DNA of 64,000 nt from Secundilactobacillus paracollinoides DSM 15502 = JCM 11969. GTDB taxonomy: Bacteria > Bacillota > Bacilli > Lactobacillales > Lactobacillaceae. This document shows, one piece after another, positions 31,173-41,731 of this stretch. The stretch spans positions 62,001 to 126,000 of the forward strand of contig NZ_BBAG01000003.1 of the NCBI RefSeq assembly GCF_001311135.1, in the 5' to 3' direction. The position numbers and the translations under genes are program-made. Positions within the stretch are counted from its first letter, which is position 1, and every line of letters begins with the position of its first letter. The notes under the pieces were generated by a model that saw nothing but the letters and a program-made list of their open reading frames with translations, was not told the origin of the DNA and made no database searches.

Positions 31173-31737
31173 CAGTCTCCCCCTCTTCCGGCATCTCGTA
31201 GATGGTCACCTTCGTGATGCCATAAGATTTTTGTTCGACCAGTTTTGCAGCACCGACCATTTCTGGCAGTTCAGCTTCCTGGTTCGTTTCACACATAATA
31301 CAACATTCTGGTGCTAACAGCGCCAGATCCTGTAAAATCTGGATTTCCTTCATGATCTTTTGTTCGCGATACGGCGGATCAAAATAAACCAAATTAAAGG
31401 CTAACCCTTGGCTCTTTAATTGCGGCAACATTTTTTCAGCATCGCGTTTGTAGACACTAAATTTGTCGGGTTCTTTTGTAACCTCAATGTTTTGGTGAAT
31501 CGTTTTGATGGCAGCGCCCTGCCGATCAATTAACACCGCATGGTCGATGCCCCGAGAAACACCTTCAATACTAAGGCCGCCAGAGCCCGCAAATAAATCC
31601 AGACTCGTCCCGCCATCAAAGTACGGGCCAATAATGTTAAAAATAGCTTCTTTCACCTTATCAGTGGTCGGCCGGGTCTTCATACCGGGGACGGCTCGCA
31701 ACCGACGACCACCGTATTCACCTGAAATGACACGCAT
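31165..31737 (-). CDS. rsmD: 16S rRNA (guanine966-N2)-methyltransferase
   Basis: 190 residues, intact. SAM-binding LDLFAGSGGLSIEGVSRG and the catalytic (N/D)PPY motif YFDPPYRE are visible; N-terminal MRVISGEYGGRRL is typical. The start ATG follows directly after the TAG stop of ylbG. Confidence 0.95.
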   Translation of the reverse strand: MRVISGEYGGRRLRAVPGMKTRPTTDKVKEAIFNIIGPYFDGGTSLDLFAGSGGLSIEGVSRGIDHAVLIDRQGAAIKTIHQNIEVTKEPDKFSVYKRDAEKMLPQLKSQGLAFNLVYFDPPYREQKIMKEIQILQDLALLAPECCIMCETNQEAELPEMVGAAKLVEQKSYGITKVTIYEMPEEGETDD

Positions 31738-32027
31738 CTAATCGTCGTCCTCCTCGGCCTTCGCCTGTTCGTCTTTCGCAACCGGATTACCAGAAAGTCC
31801 CAGTAAATCGATCAATGCTTTATGCGGCGACGTAATGATTCGTTTCACAAATCGCAGCTCTTTTAATTGGGCAGTAACGTCACTGATTGATCCGTGTTGA
31901 CATAAATCACGGCATACCGCATCCGTTTGGACACATAAGCCACATGACCATAGCGTTTTAACTGTCGCACCTGTCGCAAATTAGACACGTAAACGACTAA
32001 ATCTTCTCGTTCTTGAATTGCCGGCAC
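31738..32027 (-). CDS. ylbG: YlbG-like DUF2129 protein (frameshifted)
   Basis: About 96 residues after repair. GTG start at 32027 preceded by AAAGGGG. The sequence REDLVVYVSNLRQVRQLKRYG and KRMRYAVIYVNTD matches the small DUF2129/YlbG family found next to rsmD. One base is lost near 31889; the shifted frame continues VTAQLKELRFVKRIITSPHK and ends in an acidic tail. No function is established. Lies 3 bp after ftsW and touches rsmD. Confidence 0.78.
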
Positions 32028-32030
32028 AGT

Positions 32031-33191
32031 TTACAGCCCCTTTCGTCTTGCAATTTTTTCCTGAGCACTCACGTTGATGAGCAACCCCAAACAAAGTGTG
32101 AGGGACATCATACTCGACCCCCCGTAACTAATAAATGGGAATGTCACCCCGGTAATTGGGAGAAACCCAACCACCCCGCCAATGTTCACGAAAGCTTGGA
32201 TGGCAAAATACGTTGCCACACCATAGCAAATTAAAATATTAAACGTGTTTTTTGAATGAATGCCAATGTAGATTGCGCGGCAGACGATAAACGCCAGCAA
32301 ACACAAAATAATGAGCACCCCGATCAACCCTAACTCTTCACTAATGATCGCCATAATAAAGTCGGTGTTCGGTTCGGGTAAATAACCCCGTTTTTGAATC
32401 GAATTGCCAAGACCGACACCAAACAATCCACCGTTACTGATGGCATAGTAAGAATTTACCAGTTGTGAACCAGAACCAGATTGGTGACCAAACGGATCCA
32501 CAAATGCCACGATTCGCGCCAGTTTATAGCTCGTGACGTGAGTTGCTTTACCGATTTTAAACATGATGGGCAGCAAAATACACAGATAAAACGCGATCCC
32601 GCCGCCAACAATGGCGCCCATGAGTTTATAAGAAAACCCACTGGCAAGATACATCATGACTAAGATACCAGAAATAATCATGGCACTCCCCATATCAGGC
32701 TGCAGGAGTACGAGCATAATCATCAGCAGGCTCAGTGCCAACGGTTTTGCGTTAGTGGTCCACCAGTGCCCATTAAGCATCGGTTCCTCGTCACTCCTTC
32801 TCCCAAGACGAGACGCCGTAGCCACGATCAAAAAGAATTTTACAAATTCAGCAGGTTGAATGTTGATTGGGCCAAGCGTGATCCAGCCAGCGGCCCCGTT
32901 GATCGTCTTACCGCCAACCAGTAAGCCAGCCAGCATGACGTCAAGAATCAGCATTCCGCCCCAGTAAAATTGCTTATAGTGAAGGTACCGCGTGTTCATA
33001 GCGGTCATAAAAATGGTGATCAACAGGCCGATCACGACCCAAAATGCCTGACGTACTAAATAAGCGCCCGGCGTTGTACCGTTTTCAATGGCAACGTTAG
33101 AACTGGCTGAATACACCATCACGATGCCGATTGCACACAATAATAAATATGGTACGATCAAAAAATAATCTAAATCTCTTAACCTTTTCAT
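32031..33191 (-). CDS. ftsW: Septal/elongation peptidoglycan glycosyltransferase, FtsW/RodA family
   Basis: 386 residues, intact; ten predicted membrane helices. SEDS-family signature residues are visible in GPINIQPAEFVKFFLI, VLLQPDMGSAMI and FPFISYGGSSMMSL. It polymerises lipid II with a partner class B penicillin-binding protein. Position before ylbG-rsmD favours FtsW over RodA. Confidence 0.93.
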   Translation of the reverse strand: MKRLRDLDYFLIVPYLLLCAIGIVMVYSASSNVAIENGTTPGAYLVRQAFWVVIGLLITIFMTAMNTRYLHYKQFYWGGMLILDVMLAGLLVGGKTINGAAGWITLGPINIQPAEFVKFFLIVATASRLGRRSDEEPMLNGHWWTTNAKPLALSLLMIMLVLLQPDMGSAMIISGILVMMYLASGFSYKLMGAIVGGGIAFYLCILLPIMFKIGKATHVTSYKLARIVAFVDPFGHQSGSGSQLVNSYYAISNGGLFGVGLGNSIQKRGYLPEPNTDFIMAIISEELGLIGVLIILCLLAFIVCRAIYIGIHSKNTFNILICYGVATYFAIQAFVNIGGVVGFLPITGVTFPFISYGGSSMMSLTLCLGLLINVSAQEKIARRKGL

Positions 33192-33375
33192 TTAACTATC
33201 CCCACACTCGTGAATACACCTGCGTACAGCAAGTCTTTTAAATTATAGCATACCCGTGAAAAATCGTGGTTGTTGAGTGTGAAGCTTAAACAAATTATTT
33301 TGAATTGAGCGGCCACATTCAAGTGGGTATCAGGTGTCTGTCATTATTTACTGTACTAGTCCCCCTATGACGGAA

Positions 33376-33413
33376 TAAAAAACGCCACCCACCAGTTGTG
33401 AGTGACGTTTTTG
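33376..33413 (-). terminator. Terminator of typA
   Basis: AAAAACGCCACCCA pairs with TGAGTGACGTTTTT with one G-T pair and a loop of about 8; T-run follows. Confidence 0.75.
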
Positions 33414-33445
33414 ACTAAGATGAACTCAGTCAATTATTTTTCGAA

Positions 33446-35287
33446 TTACCGTGAACCGGCACGACGCTTCTTAGCTTCCTTTTCACGAGTGTTCGTGTCA
33501 AGGATCTGCTTACGCAAGCGAACGTGGTTAGGGGTAACTTCACAGAATTCGTCTTCGTTCAAGAATTCAAGTGATTCTTCAAGTGATAAGTGGGTTGGTG
33601 TCTTGATCCGAGCCATGTCGTCAGAACCGGCAGCACGAACGTTGGTCAAGTTCTTACCCTTGGTGATGTTAACCGTAATGTCGTTTTCACGACTGTTTTG
33701 GCCGACAATCATGCCTTCGTACACATCGGTACCTGGATCGATCAGCAAGGTCCCACGAGATTCAACACCCATCATAGCGTAGGTCGTTGCCTTACCGGCG
33801 TTCATGGAAACCAGCGTCCCCTTAGTACGGCCTGGGTGCCAGTTCTTGATTACTGGGGCGTACTTTTCAAAGGTATGGTTCAAGATCCCATAACCACGAG
33901 TCATGGACATGAATTCGGTTGAGTAACCGATCAACCCACGTGAAGGGGCAATAAACGTCAAACGAGATTGGCCGTTATCAGTTGATTCCATGTTTTGCAT
34001 TTCACCTTTACGTTGTGACAGACTGTCAATCACGCTACCAGTGTATTCTTCAGGGGTATCGATCTGAACCTCTTCAAATGGTTCGCTCATAACGCCATCA
34101 ATATCGCGGTAGATAACTTCTGGCCGTGATACTTGTAATTCAAATCCTTCACGACGAAGGGTTTCAATCAGAATTGACAAATGCAATTCACCACGTCCTG
34201 AAACGACCCATGCGCCTGGTTCGTCAGTGTCATCAACACGTAACGACACATCGGTTTCCAACTCAGTCCTCAACCGGTCTTCCAATTGACGACTGGTAAC
34301 AAACTTCCCGTCTTGACCAGCAAATGGTGAGTTGTTGGTTTGGAAAGTCATTTGCAAGGTTGGTTCGTCGATCCGTAAGATTGGTAATGCTTCTGGGGTG
34401 CTTGGGTCAACGACAGTTTCACCAACGTTGATGTCTTCCATCCCGGAAACAGCAATCAGATCACCGGCCTTAGCGGTCTTGATCTCCAACCGCTTCAAGC
34501 CAAAGAACCCGAATAACTTAGTGACCCGGAAGTTCTTCTTTGTGCCGTCAAGCTTCATCACTGTAACGTTGTCACCAACGCTGACAGTCCCACGGAAGAT
34601 CCGGCCGATCCCAACACGACCAACAAAGTCGTTATAATCCAACATGGCAACTTGGAACTGTAATGGTTCGTCAGAGTTGTCAATTGGTGCTGGGATGTGA
34701 TCAACAATGGTGTCAAAAATTGGCTTCATGGTGTGTTCTTGGGTTGCCAAGTCAGAATCGTAGCTTGACGTCCCGTTCATAGCTGATGCGTAGATCACTG
34801 GGAAGTCCAGTTGGTCTTCATCAGCACCTAATTCGATGAAGAGGTCAAGGACTTCGTCAACGACTTCTTCTGGACGGGCGCCTGGGCGGTCAACCTTGTT
34901 GATGACCACGATTGGGGTCAAATGTTGGTCCAAAGCCTTCTTTAACACGAAACGGGTTTGTGGCATGGTCCCTTCAAAGGCATCAACAACCAGCAAAACA
35001 CCGTCAACCATCCGCATGATCCGTTCAACTTCACCACCGAAATCGGCATGTCCTGGGGTATCCAAGATGTTGATCTGCTTGTCGCCGTAACGCACGGCAG
35101 TGTTCTTTGAAAGGATCGTGATCCCACGTTCCCGTTCAATGGCGTTAGAATCCAAAGCCCGGTCTTCAATCTGAACGTGTTCGTCCAAAGTGTCAGATTG
35201 TTTCAATAATTCATTAACCAAGGTCGTCTTACCGTGGTCAACGTGGGCGATAATTGCAATGTTTCGAATATCATCTCTGGTTTTCAA
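33446..35287 (-). CDS. typA: Ribosome-binding GTPase TypA/BipA
   Basis: 613 residues, intact. Translational GTPase with EF-G-like domains: G1 AHVDHGKT, G2 [15 protein letters not shown]3 [11 protein letters not shown]4 NKVDRPGA, and the BipA-specific C-terminus ([17 protein letters not shown]). It helps 50S assembly and growth in stress and cold. Clean open frame, in contrast to many neighbours. Confidence 0.96.
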   Translation of the reverse strand: MKTRDDIRNIAIIAHVDHGKTTLVNELLKQSDTLDEHVQIEDRALDSNAIERERGITILSKNTAVRYGDKQINILDTPGHADFGGEVERIMRMVDGVLLVVDAFEGTMPQTRFVLKKALDQHLTPIVVINKVDRPGARPEEVVDEVLDLFIELGADEDQLDFPVIYASAMNGTSSYDSDLATQEHTMKPIFDTIVDHIPAPIDNSDEPLQFQVAMLDYNDFVGRVGIGRIFRGTVSVGDNVTVMKLDGTKKNFRVTKLFGFFGLKRLEIKTAKAGDLIAVSGMEDINVGETVVDPSTPEALPILRIDEPTLQMTFQTNNSPFAGQDGKFVTSRQLEDRLRTELETDVSLRVDDTDEPGAWVVSGRGELHLSILIETLRREGFELQVSRPEVIYRDIDGVMSEPFEEVQIDTPEEYTGSVIDSLSQRKGEMQNMESTDNGQSRLTFIAPSRGLIGYSTEFMSMTRGYGILNHTFEKYAPVIKNWHPGRTKGTLVSMNAGKATTYAMMGVESRGTLLIDPGTDVYEGMIVGQNSRENDITVNITKGKNLTNVRAAGSDDMARIKTPTHLSLEESLEFLNEDEFCEVTPNHVRLRKQILDTNTREKEAKKRRAGSR

Positions 35288-35388
35288 AGTGTGTATCTTC
35301 CTTTCATAGTGACTCGTTATTAAACCTGTTGCGTGAAAATGGTTAAACCTGGCCGCTCAATGAGCACCCTACGCTGACCTTGCGCCAT

Positions 35389-35414
35389 AAAAAAACTGTG
35401 ACTAAGTGTCACAG
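35389..35414 (-). terminator. Terminator of the IMPase operon
   Basis: CTGTGAC and GTCACAG around a short loop with T7 on the minus strand, 10 bases after the IMPase stop. Confidence 0.8.
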
Positions 35415-35423
35415 TCAGACGCT

Positions 35424-36199
35424 TTAACCGATGATTGGCAGAATGTCTTGTTGTGCTTTTTCCGTTGCTACCATTACGAAGTCTGATGATAGCATACTCA
35501 GTGGCGTCCCGTCAACTCTAGTTACCCGAAGTCCTAAGGTTTCGGCTAAAATTTTGCCCGCACCGAAATCCCAGGGTTTTAAATAGGAAACATACGTAAT
35601 AAGTTCACCAGTTAACATGAGACTGAACTCAATCCCCGCTGAACCATACGCCCGAAAGCCAGCGCTTTGTCGGATGACCTCCGGCATATTCATGACATCC
35701 TCTGTAACAAGCGGGCCGCTGATGGCCACAAGCCCGTCGCGCAACGCAACGTTAGCTGGTTTGGCCACCGGCTGGTCATTTTTAAAGACGCCAAGCGAAG
35801 GCCCGCCAGAATAGAGGCGTCGTTGATCACATCGTAAATGTAACCCAAGACACCTTGCCCATCAATGTATAAGGCAATCATCATCGCAAAGTGGTCACGC
35901 TGTTTGACAAAGTTCATCGTCCCATCAATGGGATCGACCACCCAGACCCAGCCCGCCGTATCCGTCACTTGATCGCCGAAGCCTTCCTCGCCTAACACTT
36001 GACTGTCCGGTGAAAAAGCTCGAATCTTGCTCACCAATAACCGCTCATTTTCCTTATCCACGTTTGTGACCAGGTCTTTGCGGCCGGTCTTCTGGTCAAC
36101 GTTTAACGGCGTTGCCATCCGCTTTAAAACGAGGTCGCGGGATTCTCTCAACCAGGTCTTGACCGTTTGATCAACCTGTTCAAGTGTTGGTTCACTCAT
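35424..36199 (-). CDS. Inositol monophosphatase family protein (frameshifted)
   Basis: About 258 residues after repair. Metal-binding motifs LGEEGFG, VDPIDGTMNFV and, in the second half, KPWDFGAGKILAE (WD) define the IMPase/FIG superfamily. One base is lost near 35819; the repaired stretch is VINDRLYSGGPSLGVF. The exact substrate (inositol phosphate, NADP(H), PAP or fructose bisphosphate) cannot be told. ATGA-type coupling with the UPF0223 gene upstream. Confidence 0.85.
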
Positions 36200-36495
36200 C
36201 GCGCATCCCTCCCAGTGCTCATTTTCACTGATTTCTTGGTCGTTTCTCGGGATTGTTTCATCGTCAAATAAATACTGTACCCCGTGACTTTGCCAAAGGC
36301 TTTATCCAACTGCTTTTCTTGGGACTTTGAGGTTACGATCGTTTTAAACGCCCGGTAAGCCGCTGTTAACTCGCTGATCAAAACGCCCTGTGAGAGTTCA
36401 TAAGCATTTTCAACCAGTTGATAAAAATGCGTGACGGTGATGATTTCATCCGTTGACCAATCATCCGCTAAAGGATACGCATAGTTTTCACTCAT
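36196..36495 (-). CDS. UPF0223 family protein (YktA-like)
   Basis: 99 residues. MSENYAYPLADDWSTDEIITVTHF..L..AYE matches the small UPF0223 family, which commonly sits before an inositol monophosphatase gene in Firmicutes, as here. Overlaps both neighbours by 4 bp. Function unknown. Confidence 0.85.
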   Translation of the reverse strand: MSENYAYPLADDWSTDEIITVTHFYQLVENAYELSQGVLISELTAAYRAFKTIVTSKSQEKQLDKAFGKVTGYSIYLTMKQSRETTKKSVKMSTGRDAR

Positions 36496-37436
36496 TCGGT
36501 GCCACCTATCTTTCCGTTTTCAATTTCTGTAATGGTTTGTCTGAGCTGGCCAATGATCGTCTCAAATTCGGTCTCTTCAGAATCTGAAAGTGTTAGATCA
36601 GTTAACCGATGGACCCCTGCTAGGCTCACCAAAACCGGTGTACTGATTGCTAATGGGCCAACTTCATGGTCGGTCTGGATATTCGACACCGTCGCAATCA
36701 GAGGCTGGTCGTCCACCAAGGCCATCAAAAGACGCTCCAGGGCCATGTCTTGAATCACCCAATTATCAACCAACGCCTGGCTGGAGGCTTCAGTCTCCAA
36801 TTCCGCAATGTCCTCAGCACTAAAATGGTTGTCCTGATTGGCCAAATACATCAAAACGGGGGCCGGTCCAACGTAACTGCGACTCCAAACAATCAACTGC
36901 TGCTGCGGTGTCCCGACCACTAACGCCCGCACATCATTTTCACCAACGTGTAGCCGATGCTTTAACTGAGACTGAAGAAACAGGGTCTGACTGAACGTCC
37001 CCACGCCGACCAATTGCGTTTGCGGTAAGCCGGAGAACCGCCAAGCAAAGTACACCAGCAATTCGTCAAACGGTGCGGATATCAGTATTTTCCCCTTAAA
37101 CCCATTTTCAATCACGCTATTCACAAGCTGACGAAATCGGGGCATAATGCCCTGAACATAGGATAACATGTCCTCAGCCGCGATTTGTGGCCGTTCAAGG
37201 GCAATGATGACAACATCTGCACTTACCAGATCTTCATTTTGACCCAGTGTCAGTGAAAAATGCTGGCATAATTTAGCGGCCGTCTGTAAGGCTGCGAATT
37301 CAGTTGACGTTTTGGCCGGTTCATCAGCGGGCAACACAACACCTGCCACCGGATGATCCTTCATGATCAAGGTCGCTAAAAGACTATCGATGCGTGATGA
37401 ATCCCCGCAAATGACAACTTTAGCTTTCATAGACAA
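36492..37436 (-). CDS. Lactate/malate dehydrogenase-like protein, catalytic residues missing
   Basis: 314 residues. The fold is that of L-lactate/malate dehydrogenases: an N-terminal Rossmann region (KAKVVICGDSSRIDSLLATLI), VSADVVIIALERP, and a C-terminal region with VSLAGVHRLTDLTLSDSE. The catalytic positions look lost: the LDTARFR region reads TFSQTLFLQSQL (no Asp/Arg) and the GEHGDS region reads VVGTPQQQLIVWS (no His). The glycine motif is also degenerate (GDSS for GxGxxG). It is intact and embedded in a coupled operon with UPF0223 and IMPase, so a non-catalytic or sensing role is more likely than a dead gene. Confidence 0.7.
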   Translation of the reverse strand: MSMKAKVVICGDSSRIDSLLATLIMKDHPVAGVVLPADEPAKTSTEFAALQTAAKLCQHFSLTLGQNEDLVSADVVIIALERPQIAAEDMLSYVQGIMPRFRQLVNSVIENGFKGKILISAPFDELLVYFAWRFSGLPQTQLVGVGTFSQTLFLQSQLKHRLHVGENDVRALVVGTPQQQLIVWSRSYVGPAPVLMYLANQDNHFSAEDIAELETEASSQALVDNWVIQDMALERLLMALVDDQPLIATVSNIQTDHEVGPLAISTPVLVSLAGVHRLTDLTLSDSEETEFETIIGQLRQTITEIENGKIGGTE

Positions 37437-37867
37437 CCCTCCATTTTCTCTGAAAAACTGCTAGTTTAATTATAGGTTAAATCCGAAGTTAATCAATAGA
37501 TAGAATTTAGAGTACGATCTCAGAGCCCTGCCGCAGTCGATACTATAAACAAGCGTGTTCGCTACTTGTTTCCATGTTTAGAGGCTAGTTCAATGCATGC
37601 TGTTATTTCATACAGCATCAAGATCGATTGCGATACAAGGCAAAATAATGGTTTTCAGTTGAATGGCGCTTATTTAGACATGGATTAAAAACGACAACAG
37701 TTTTAATCACTACTGAAGAAAATCAGCACTGAACTGCCACCATTCTGCGTTCTGCAATGCAATGATTCACTCCATTCTTTTGATTCCCTTGTCCACTGCC
37801 AATTCTTGGCAGCAATTCGGCGGAGCGGAGGTGTTCGGCATTTTACCACTATTTTAATATAAGAGAC
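37437..37867. other. Intergenic region without gene
   Basis: About 430 bases between the dehydrogenase-like gene and the pdh terminator. I see no open frame with a ribosome binding site and no palindromic element copy; the left end should contain the promoter of the dehydrogenase-like operon. Confidence 0.5.
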
Positions 37868-37899
37868 CAAAAAAGACCCGGAGCAATCTCCAGGTCTTT
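37868..37899 (-). terminator. Terminator of the pdh operon
   Basis: AAAGACC.GGAG pairs with CTCC.GGTCTTT; 17 bases after the pdhD stop. Confidence 0.8.
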
Positions 37900-37915
37900 A
37901 ATCATCGCAAAGTGT

Positions 37916-39343
37916 TTAGATATGGGTTGGGAATCCAATCGCAATATCGGCAGCTTCTTGAATTGGTTCGCTTAATGTTGGGTGTGGGTGAATGGTCAAA
38001 GCAATATCTTCGGCGTTCATCCCGCTGTTAACAGCTAAGCTTAATTCAGCAATCAAGTCAGATGCACCGGGTCCAACAACTTGGGCACCCAGAAGATTGT
38101 GGTTGTCGTCTTTAGTCGTCACCAAACGAACAAAGCCATCTGGTTCGTCAAGTGAAACGGCACGGGCGTTACCAGCAAATGGGAACTTGGCAGTTGAAAC
38201 TTCAATGCCCTTGTCCTTAGCTTCGGTCTGAGTTAAACCAACAGTGGCTAATTCAGGATCAGCGAAGCAGACTGCAGGAACACCGACCCAGTCATTGGCT
38301 GTCTTGTTACCAGCAATTGCGCCGGCAGCAGTCTTAGCTTCAAAGAAGGCCTTGTGGGCCAAAGCTGGACCAGGAACGATATCACCAATGGCATAGATGT
38401 TAGGTACTGAGGTGTGACCCTGAGTATCCACTTCGATCAAGCCACGGTCAGTCGTCTTAACATCAGTCATTTCAAGACCAATGTCATCCGTGTTAGGCTT
38501 CCGGCCAACAGTAACCATGCAGTAGTCAGCCTTGATAGTGGCTTCCTTGCCGTCAACTTCGTAGGTAACAGTGACACTGTTATCGTCTTGAACAGACTTC
38601 TTTGCCATGGCACTTGTCACAACATCGATGCCCTTCTTCTTCATTTGCTTCAGAACAACAGCAACCATGTCCTTGTCGAAGTTAGGTAAGATCGAAGGTG
38701 TCCCTTCAAGAATGGTCACGTGTGACCCTAAGTTGGCATAGGCGCCAGCCAGTTCAGTCCCAACGTACCCGCCGCCGATAACGACGAATTCTTTAGGGAT
38801 TTCTGGTAAGTTCAAGCCACCAGTTGAGTCAACGACCCGACCATCAAACTTGAAACCAGGAATTTCAACAGGACGGCTACCAGTAGCAATGATCAAGTTC
38901 TTAAATTCGATGGTCAGACCATCGTCAGCACTCATAAATTGCTTTGGACCGGTTGAAACGACACGAAGCTTAGTATCTGAATCCAAAACTGCTTCGCCTT
39001 GGATAACATCAACCTTGTGCTTCTTCAACAGCATCCGAACACCGCTGGTCATTCGATCAACGACCTTCTTTTGCTTCCATTCTTGCGTCTTTGAGAAGTC
39101 GATTGAAGGTGCTTGGGTAGTAATCCCAAACGTTGAAGCATCCGCTGCTTCTTGGAAACGATGACCAGCATTGATCAACGCTTTCGAAGGAACACAACCA
39201 ACGTTCAGGCAGACACCGCCGACAGTTTCAGATTTTTCGATCACTGTGACGCTTTGGCCTAATTCAGCTGCCCGGATAGCGGCAACGTACCCACCAGGGC
39301 CGGCACCGATAATGACAGTATCGCGTTTTTCAACATCTGACAT
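37916..39343 (-). CDS. pdhD: Dihydrolipoyl dehydrogenase (E3 of pyruvate dehydrogenase)
   Basis: 475 residues from ATG 39343; ATG 39355 is possible but the RBS-like AAGGATG fits 39343 better. FAD-binding GAGPGGYVAAIRAAELG, redox disulfide GGVCLNVGCVPSK, NAD-binding GGGYVGTELA, second FAD motif YAIGDIVPGPALAHKA and the catalytic HPHPTLSE are intact. It reoxidises the lipoamide of E2. Last gene of pdhABCD. Confidence 0.96.
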   Translation of the reverse strand: MSDVEKRDTVIIGAGPGGYVAAIRAAELGQSVTVIEKSETVGGVCLNVGCVPSKALINAGHRFQEAADASTFGITTQAPSIDFSKTQEWKQKKVVDRMTSGVRMLLKKHKVDVIQGEAVLDSDTKLRVVSTGPKQFMSADDGLTIEFKNLIIATGSRPVEIPGFKFDGRVVDSTGGLNLPEIPKEFVVIGGGYVGTELAGAYANLGSHVTILEGTPSILPNFDKDMVAVVLKQMKKKGIDVVTSAMAKKSVQDDNSVTVTYEVDGKEATIKADYCMVTVGRKPNTDDIGLEMTDVKTTDRGLIEVDTQGHTSVPNIYAIGDIVPGPALAHKAFFEAKTAAGAIAGNKTANDWVGVPAVCFADPELATVGLTQTEAKDKGIEVSTAKFPFAGNARAVSLDEPDGFVRLVTTKDDNHNLLGAQVVGPGASDLIAELSLAVNSGMNAEDIALTIHPHPTLSEPIQEAADIAIGFPTHI

Positions 39344-39351
39344 ATTAAGGG

Positions 39352-40694
39352 TCATCCTTCCATTAATAACAATTCTGGTTCATGAAGCAGATCATTGAGT
39401 TTGTTCAAGGCACGTTGTGCTAACGCCCCATCGATCAAACGGTGATCGTAACTCAAGGATAGCTTGAGCATGTTGCCAACTTCGATTTCGCCATCTTCGT
39501 TGACATATGGTTCCTTGGCAATCTTGCCGACACCTAAGATTGCAACTTCTGGTTGGTTGATAACAGGGGTGAAGAAGCCGCCACCAATTGAACCAACGTT
39601 ACTAATGGTGATTGAACCGCCGGACATTGCGTCGGCACTCAGCTTGTTATCCTTAGCAGCTTGGGTGTTTTCAGTAATTTCCTTAGCAATTTCAAACAGA
39701 CCCTTAGCATCAGCGTTCTTAACGTTTGGTACGTAAAGACCGTGATCAGTATCCGTTGCAATACCCACGTTGAAGTAGTGCTTGTAAACGATTTCTTCTG
39801 AAGCGCTGTCAATTGACGCGTTGAATTCAGGGAAGTCCTTCAAAACAGCAACCATTGCTTTAACAATGTATGGTAAGAATGTCAAATGGATATCCTTATC
39901 AGCTGCCAATGCCTTGTACTTCTTCCGGTTAGCCATCAAAGCAGAAACTTCGACGTCTTGGAATGAGGTAACGTGAGGTGAAATATCCTTTGAAGTCCGC
40001 ATTGCCTTAGCGATAACCTTACGAACCATTGACATTGGTTCACGGGTTTCAAGTTCAGGTGTTGCTGACTTGTAAGGCTTGATTGGTGCGGCAGCTGGAG
40101 CGGCAGCAGCAGCTGGTGCAGCGGCAGCGGCCGGAGCAGCAGGTGCAGCGGCACCGTTAAAGTTGTCAACATCGGCTAACAAGATCTGCCGTGGTTACCA
40201 GTTGGGGTAACGGCTGAGATGTCAACACCCTTGTCACGTGCATGTTGACGCACTGAAGGCATTGCCAAAACGATCTTGTTAGGATCTGATAAGGCAGGCA
40301 CGCCAGTTGCGGGTGCTGGTGCAGCAGGTGCAGCAGGTGCAGCAGGTGCGGCTGGGGCTGCTGGTGCAGCGGCAGCTGGAGCAGGTGCGGCAGCTTCTTC
40401 TTTAGGTGCTTCTGCAGCAGGGGCTGCGTCGCCACCGTCGTCAGGTGTGTCAGGTGAACCGTCATCGATTTCAACTAACGTATCACCAATTTCAGCAGTT
40501 TCGCCTTCCTGCTTAACGATTTTCTTAATTTTACCGGCTACAGGTGATGGCAATTCTGAAACGGACTTATCGTTTTGGATTTCAACTAAAACGTCGTCTT
40601 CCTTAACGTCGTCCCCTTCTTTGACAAGCCATGATGCAATTTCACCTTCGGCCATCCCTTCACCAAGCTCTGGGAGTTTGAATGCAAAAGCCAT
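39352..40694 (-). CDS. pdhC: Pyruvate dehydrogenase E2, dihydrolipoamide acetyltransferase (frameshifted)
   Basis: About 447 residues after repair. One lipoyl domain with the modified Lys in EIQNDKSVSE, then an Ala/Pro-rich flexible linker (about 100-130), the peripheral subunit-binding domain (PSVRQHARDKGVDISAVTPTG), a second Ala-rich linker and the catalytic core ending with the active-site motif SLSYDHRLIDGAL. One base is lost near 40185 (repair gives GNHGRILLADVDNF or Q for R). Start ATG 40694. Overlaps pdhD. Confidence 0.93.
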
Positions 40695-40751
40695 GGGAAA
40701 ACTTCCTTTCTATATCACAAAATCACAAAGTATTCGTTTGAGTGAGCTATC

Positions 40752-41729
40752 TTAGTAGTTCAAAATTTCGCGAGCTTTTTCTTCGATGTCATCGGCATTT
40801 GGTAACCAGTCGTTTTCAACTTGAGCCCATGGATATACTGAATCTGGGGCAGCCACACGGCCGATAGGTGCATCCAAGTTCATGATAGCGTGTTCAGCGA
40901 TTTCTGAAGCAACTTGTGCCCCAACGCCGGCCATCTTTTGTGCTTCTTGAACGACAACTACTTTGTGGGTCTTTTCAATTGACTTGAAAATGGTGTCAGT
41001 GTCAATTGGAAACAATGAACGAAGGTCAATGACTTCAGCAGAGATGTTGTCCTTAGCTAAAGCATCAGCAGCCTTGAGAGATTCGTTGACTTCTGCACTG
41101 TAAGCAACCAGGGTAATGTCAGTTCCTTCCTTAGCCACCTTTGCAGTGTCTAGTGGAACAGTGTACTTGCCATCAGGAATTTCGTCCTTCATTGAACGGT
41201 ATAACTTCAGGTTTTCCATGAACAGAACTGGGTCGTTGTTTTCAACGGCAGAAATGATCATGCCCTTTGCATCGTATGGGTTAGCAGGTGTGACAACACG
41301 TAAGCCTGGGGTCCCAACGAAGTAGTTTTCAAGGTTATCAGCATGCATTTCAGCAGTATGGGTACCACCACCAAATGGGGTCCGGATAGTGATTGGCATT
41401 GCACGCTTGCCACTGAACCGGAACCGGTTACGTGACATTTGACCGCCAATTGAGTCAACGGCTTCAAAAGTGAAGCCCATAAATTGGATTTCAGGAAGTG
41501 GACGCCAGCCAGTTGCAGCTAACCCGATTGCTAATCCTAAAATACCTGATTCGGCTAATGGTGTATCAAAGACCCGGTCTTCACCATACTTGTCTTGCAA
41601 GCCTTGGGTAGTCCGGAACACACCACCGTTTTTACCAACGTCTTCACCGAAGATCAACGTCTTTGGATCTTCGCCTAAAACAACGTCTAAACCATCTGTA
41701 ATCGCTTTGATATAAGTTAATTTAGCCAT
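40752..41729 (-). CDS. pdhB: Pyruvate dehydrogenase E1 beta subunit
   Basis: 325 residues, intact. Typical E1-beta transketolase fold: FGEDVGKNGGVFRTTQGLQ, FDTPLAESGILGLAIG, RTPFGGG. Works with pdhA to decarboxylate pyruvate. Lies 2 bp after pdhA. Confidence 0.96.
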   Translation of the reverse strand: MAKLTYIKAITDGLDVVLGEDPKTLIFGEDVGKNGGVFRTTQGLQDKYGEDRVFDTPLAESGILGLAIGLAATGWRPLPEIQFMGFTFEAVDSIGGQMSRNRFRFSGKRAMPITIRTPFGGGTHTAEMHADNLENYFVGTPGLRVVTPANPYDAKGMIISAVENNDPVLFMENLKLYRSMKDEIPDGKYTVPLDTAKVAKEGTDITLVAYSAEVNESLKAADALAKDNISAEVIDLRSLFPIDTDTIFKSIEKTHKVVVVQEAQKMAGVGAQVASEIAEHAIMNLDAPIGRVAAPDSVYPWAQVENDWLPNADDIEEKAREILNY

Positions 41730-41731
41730 GG

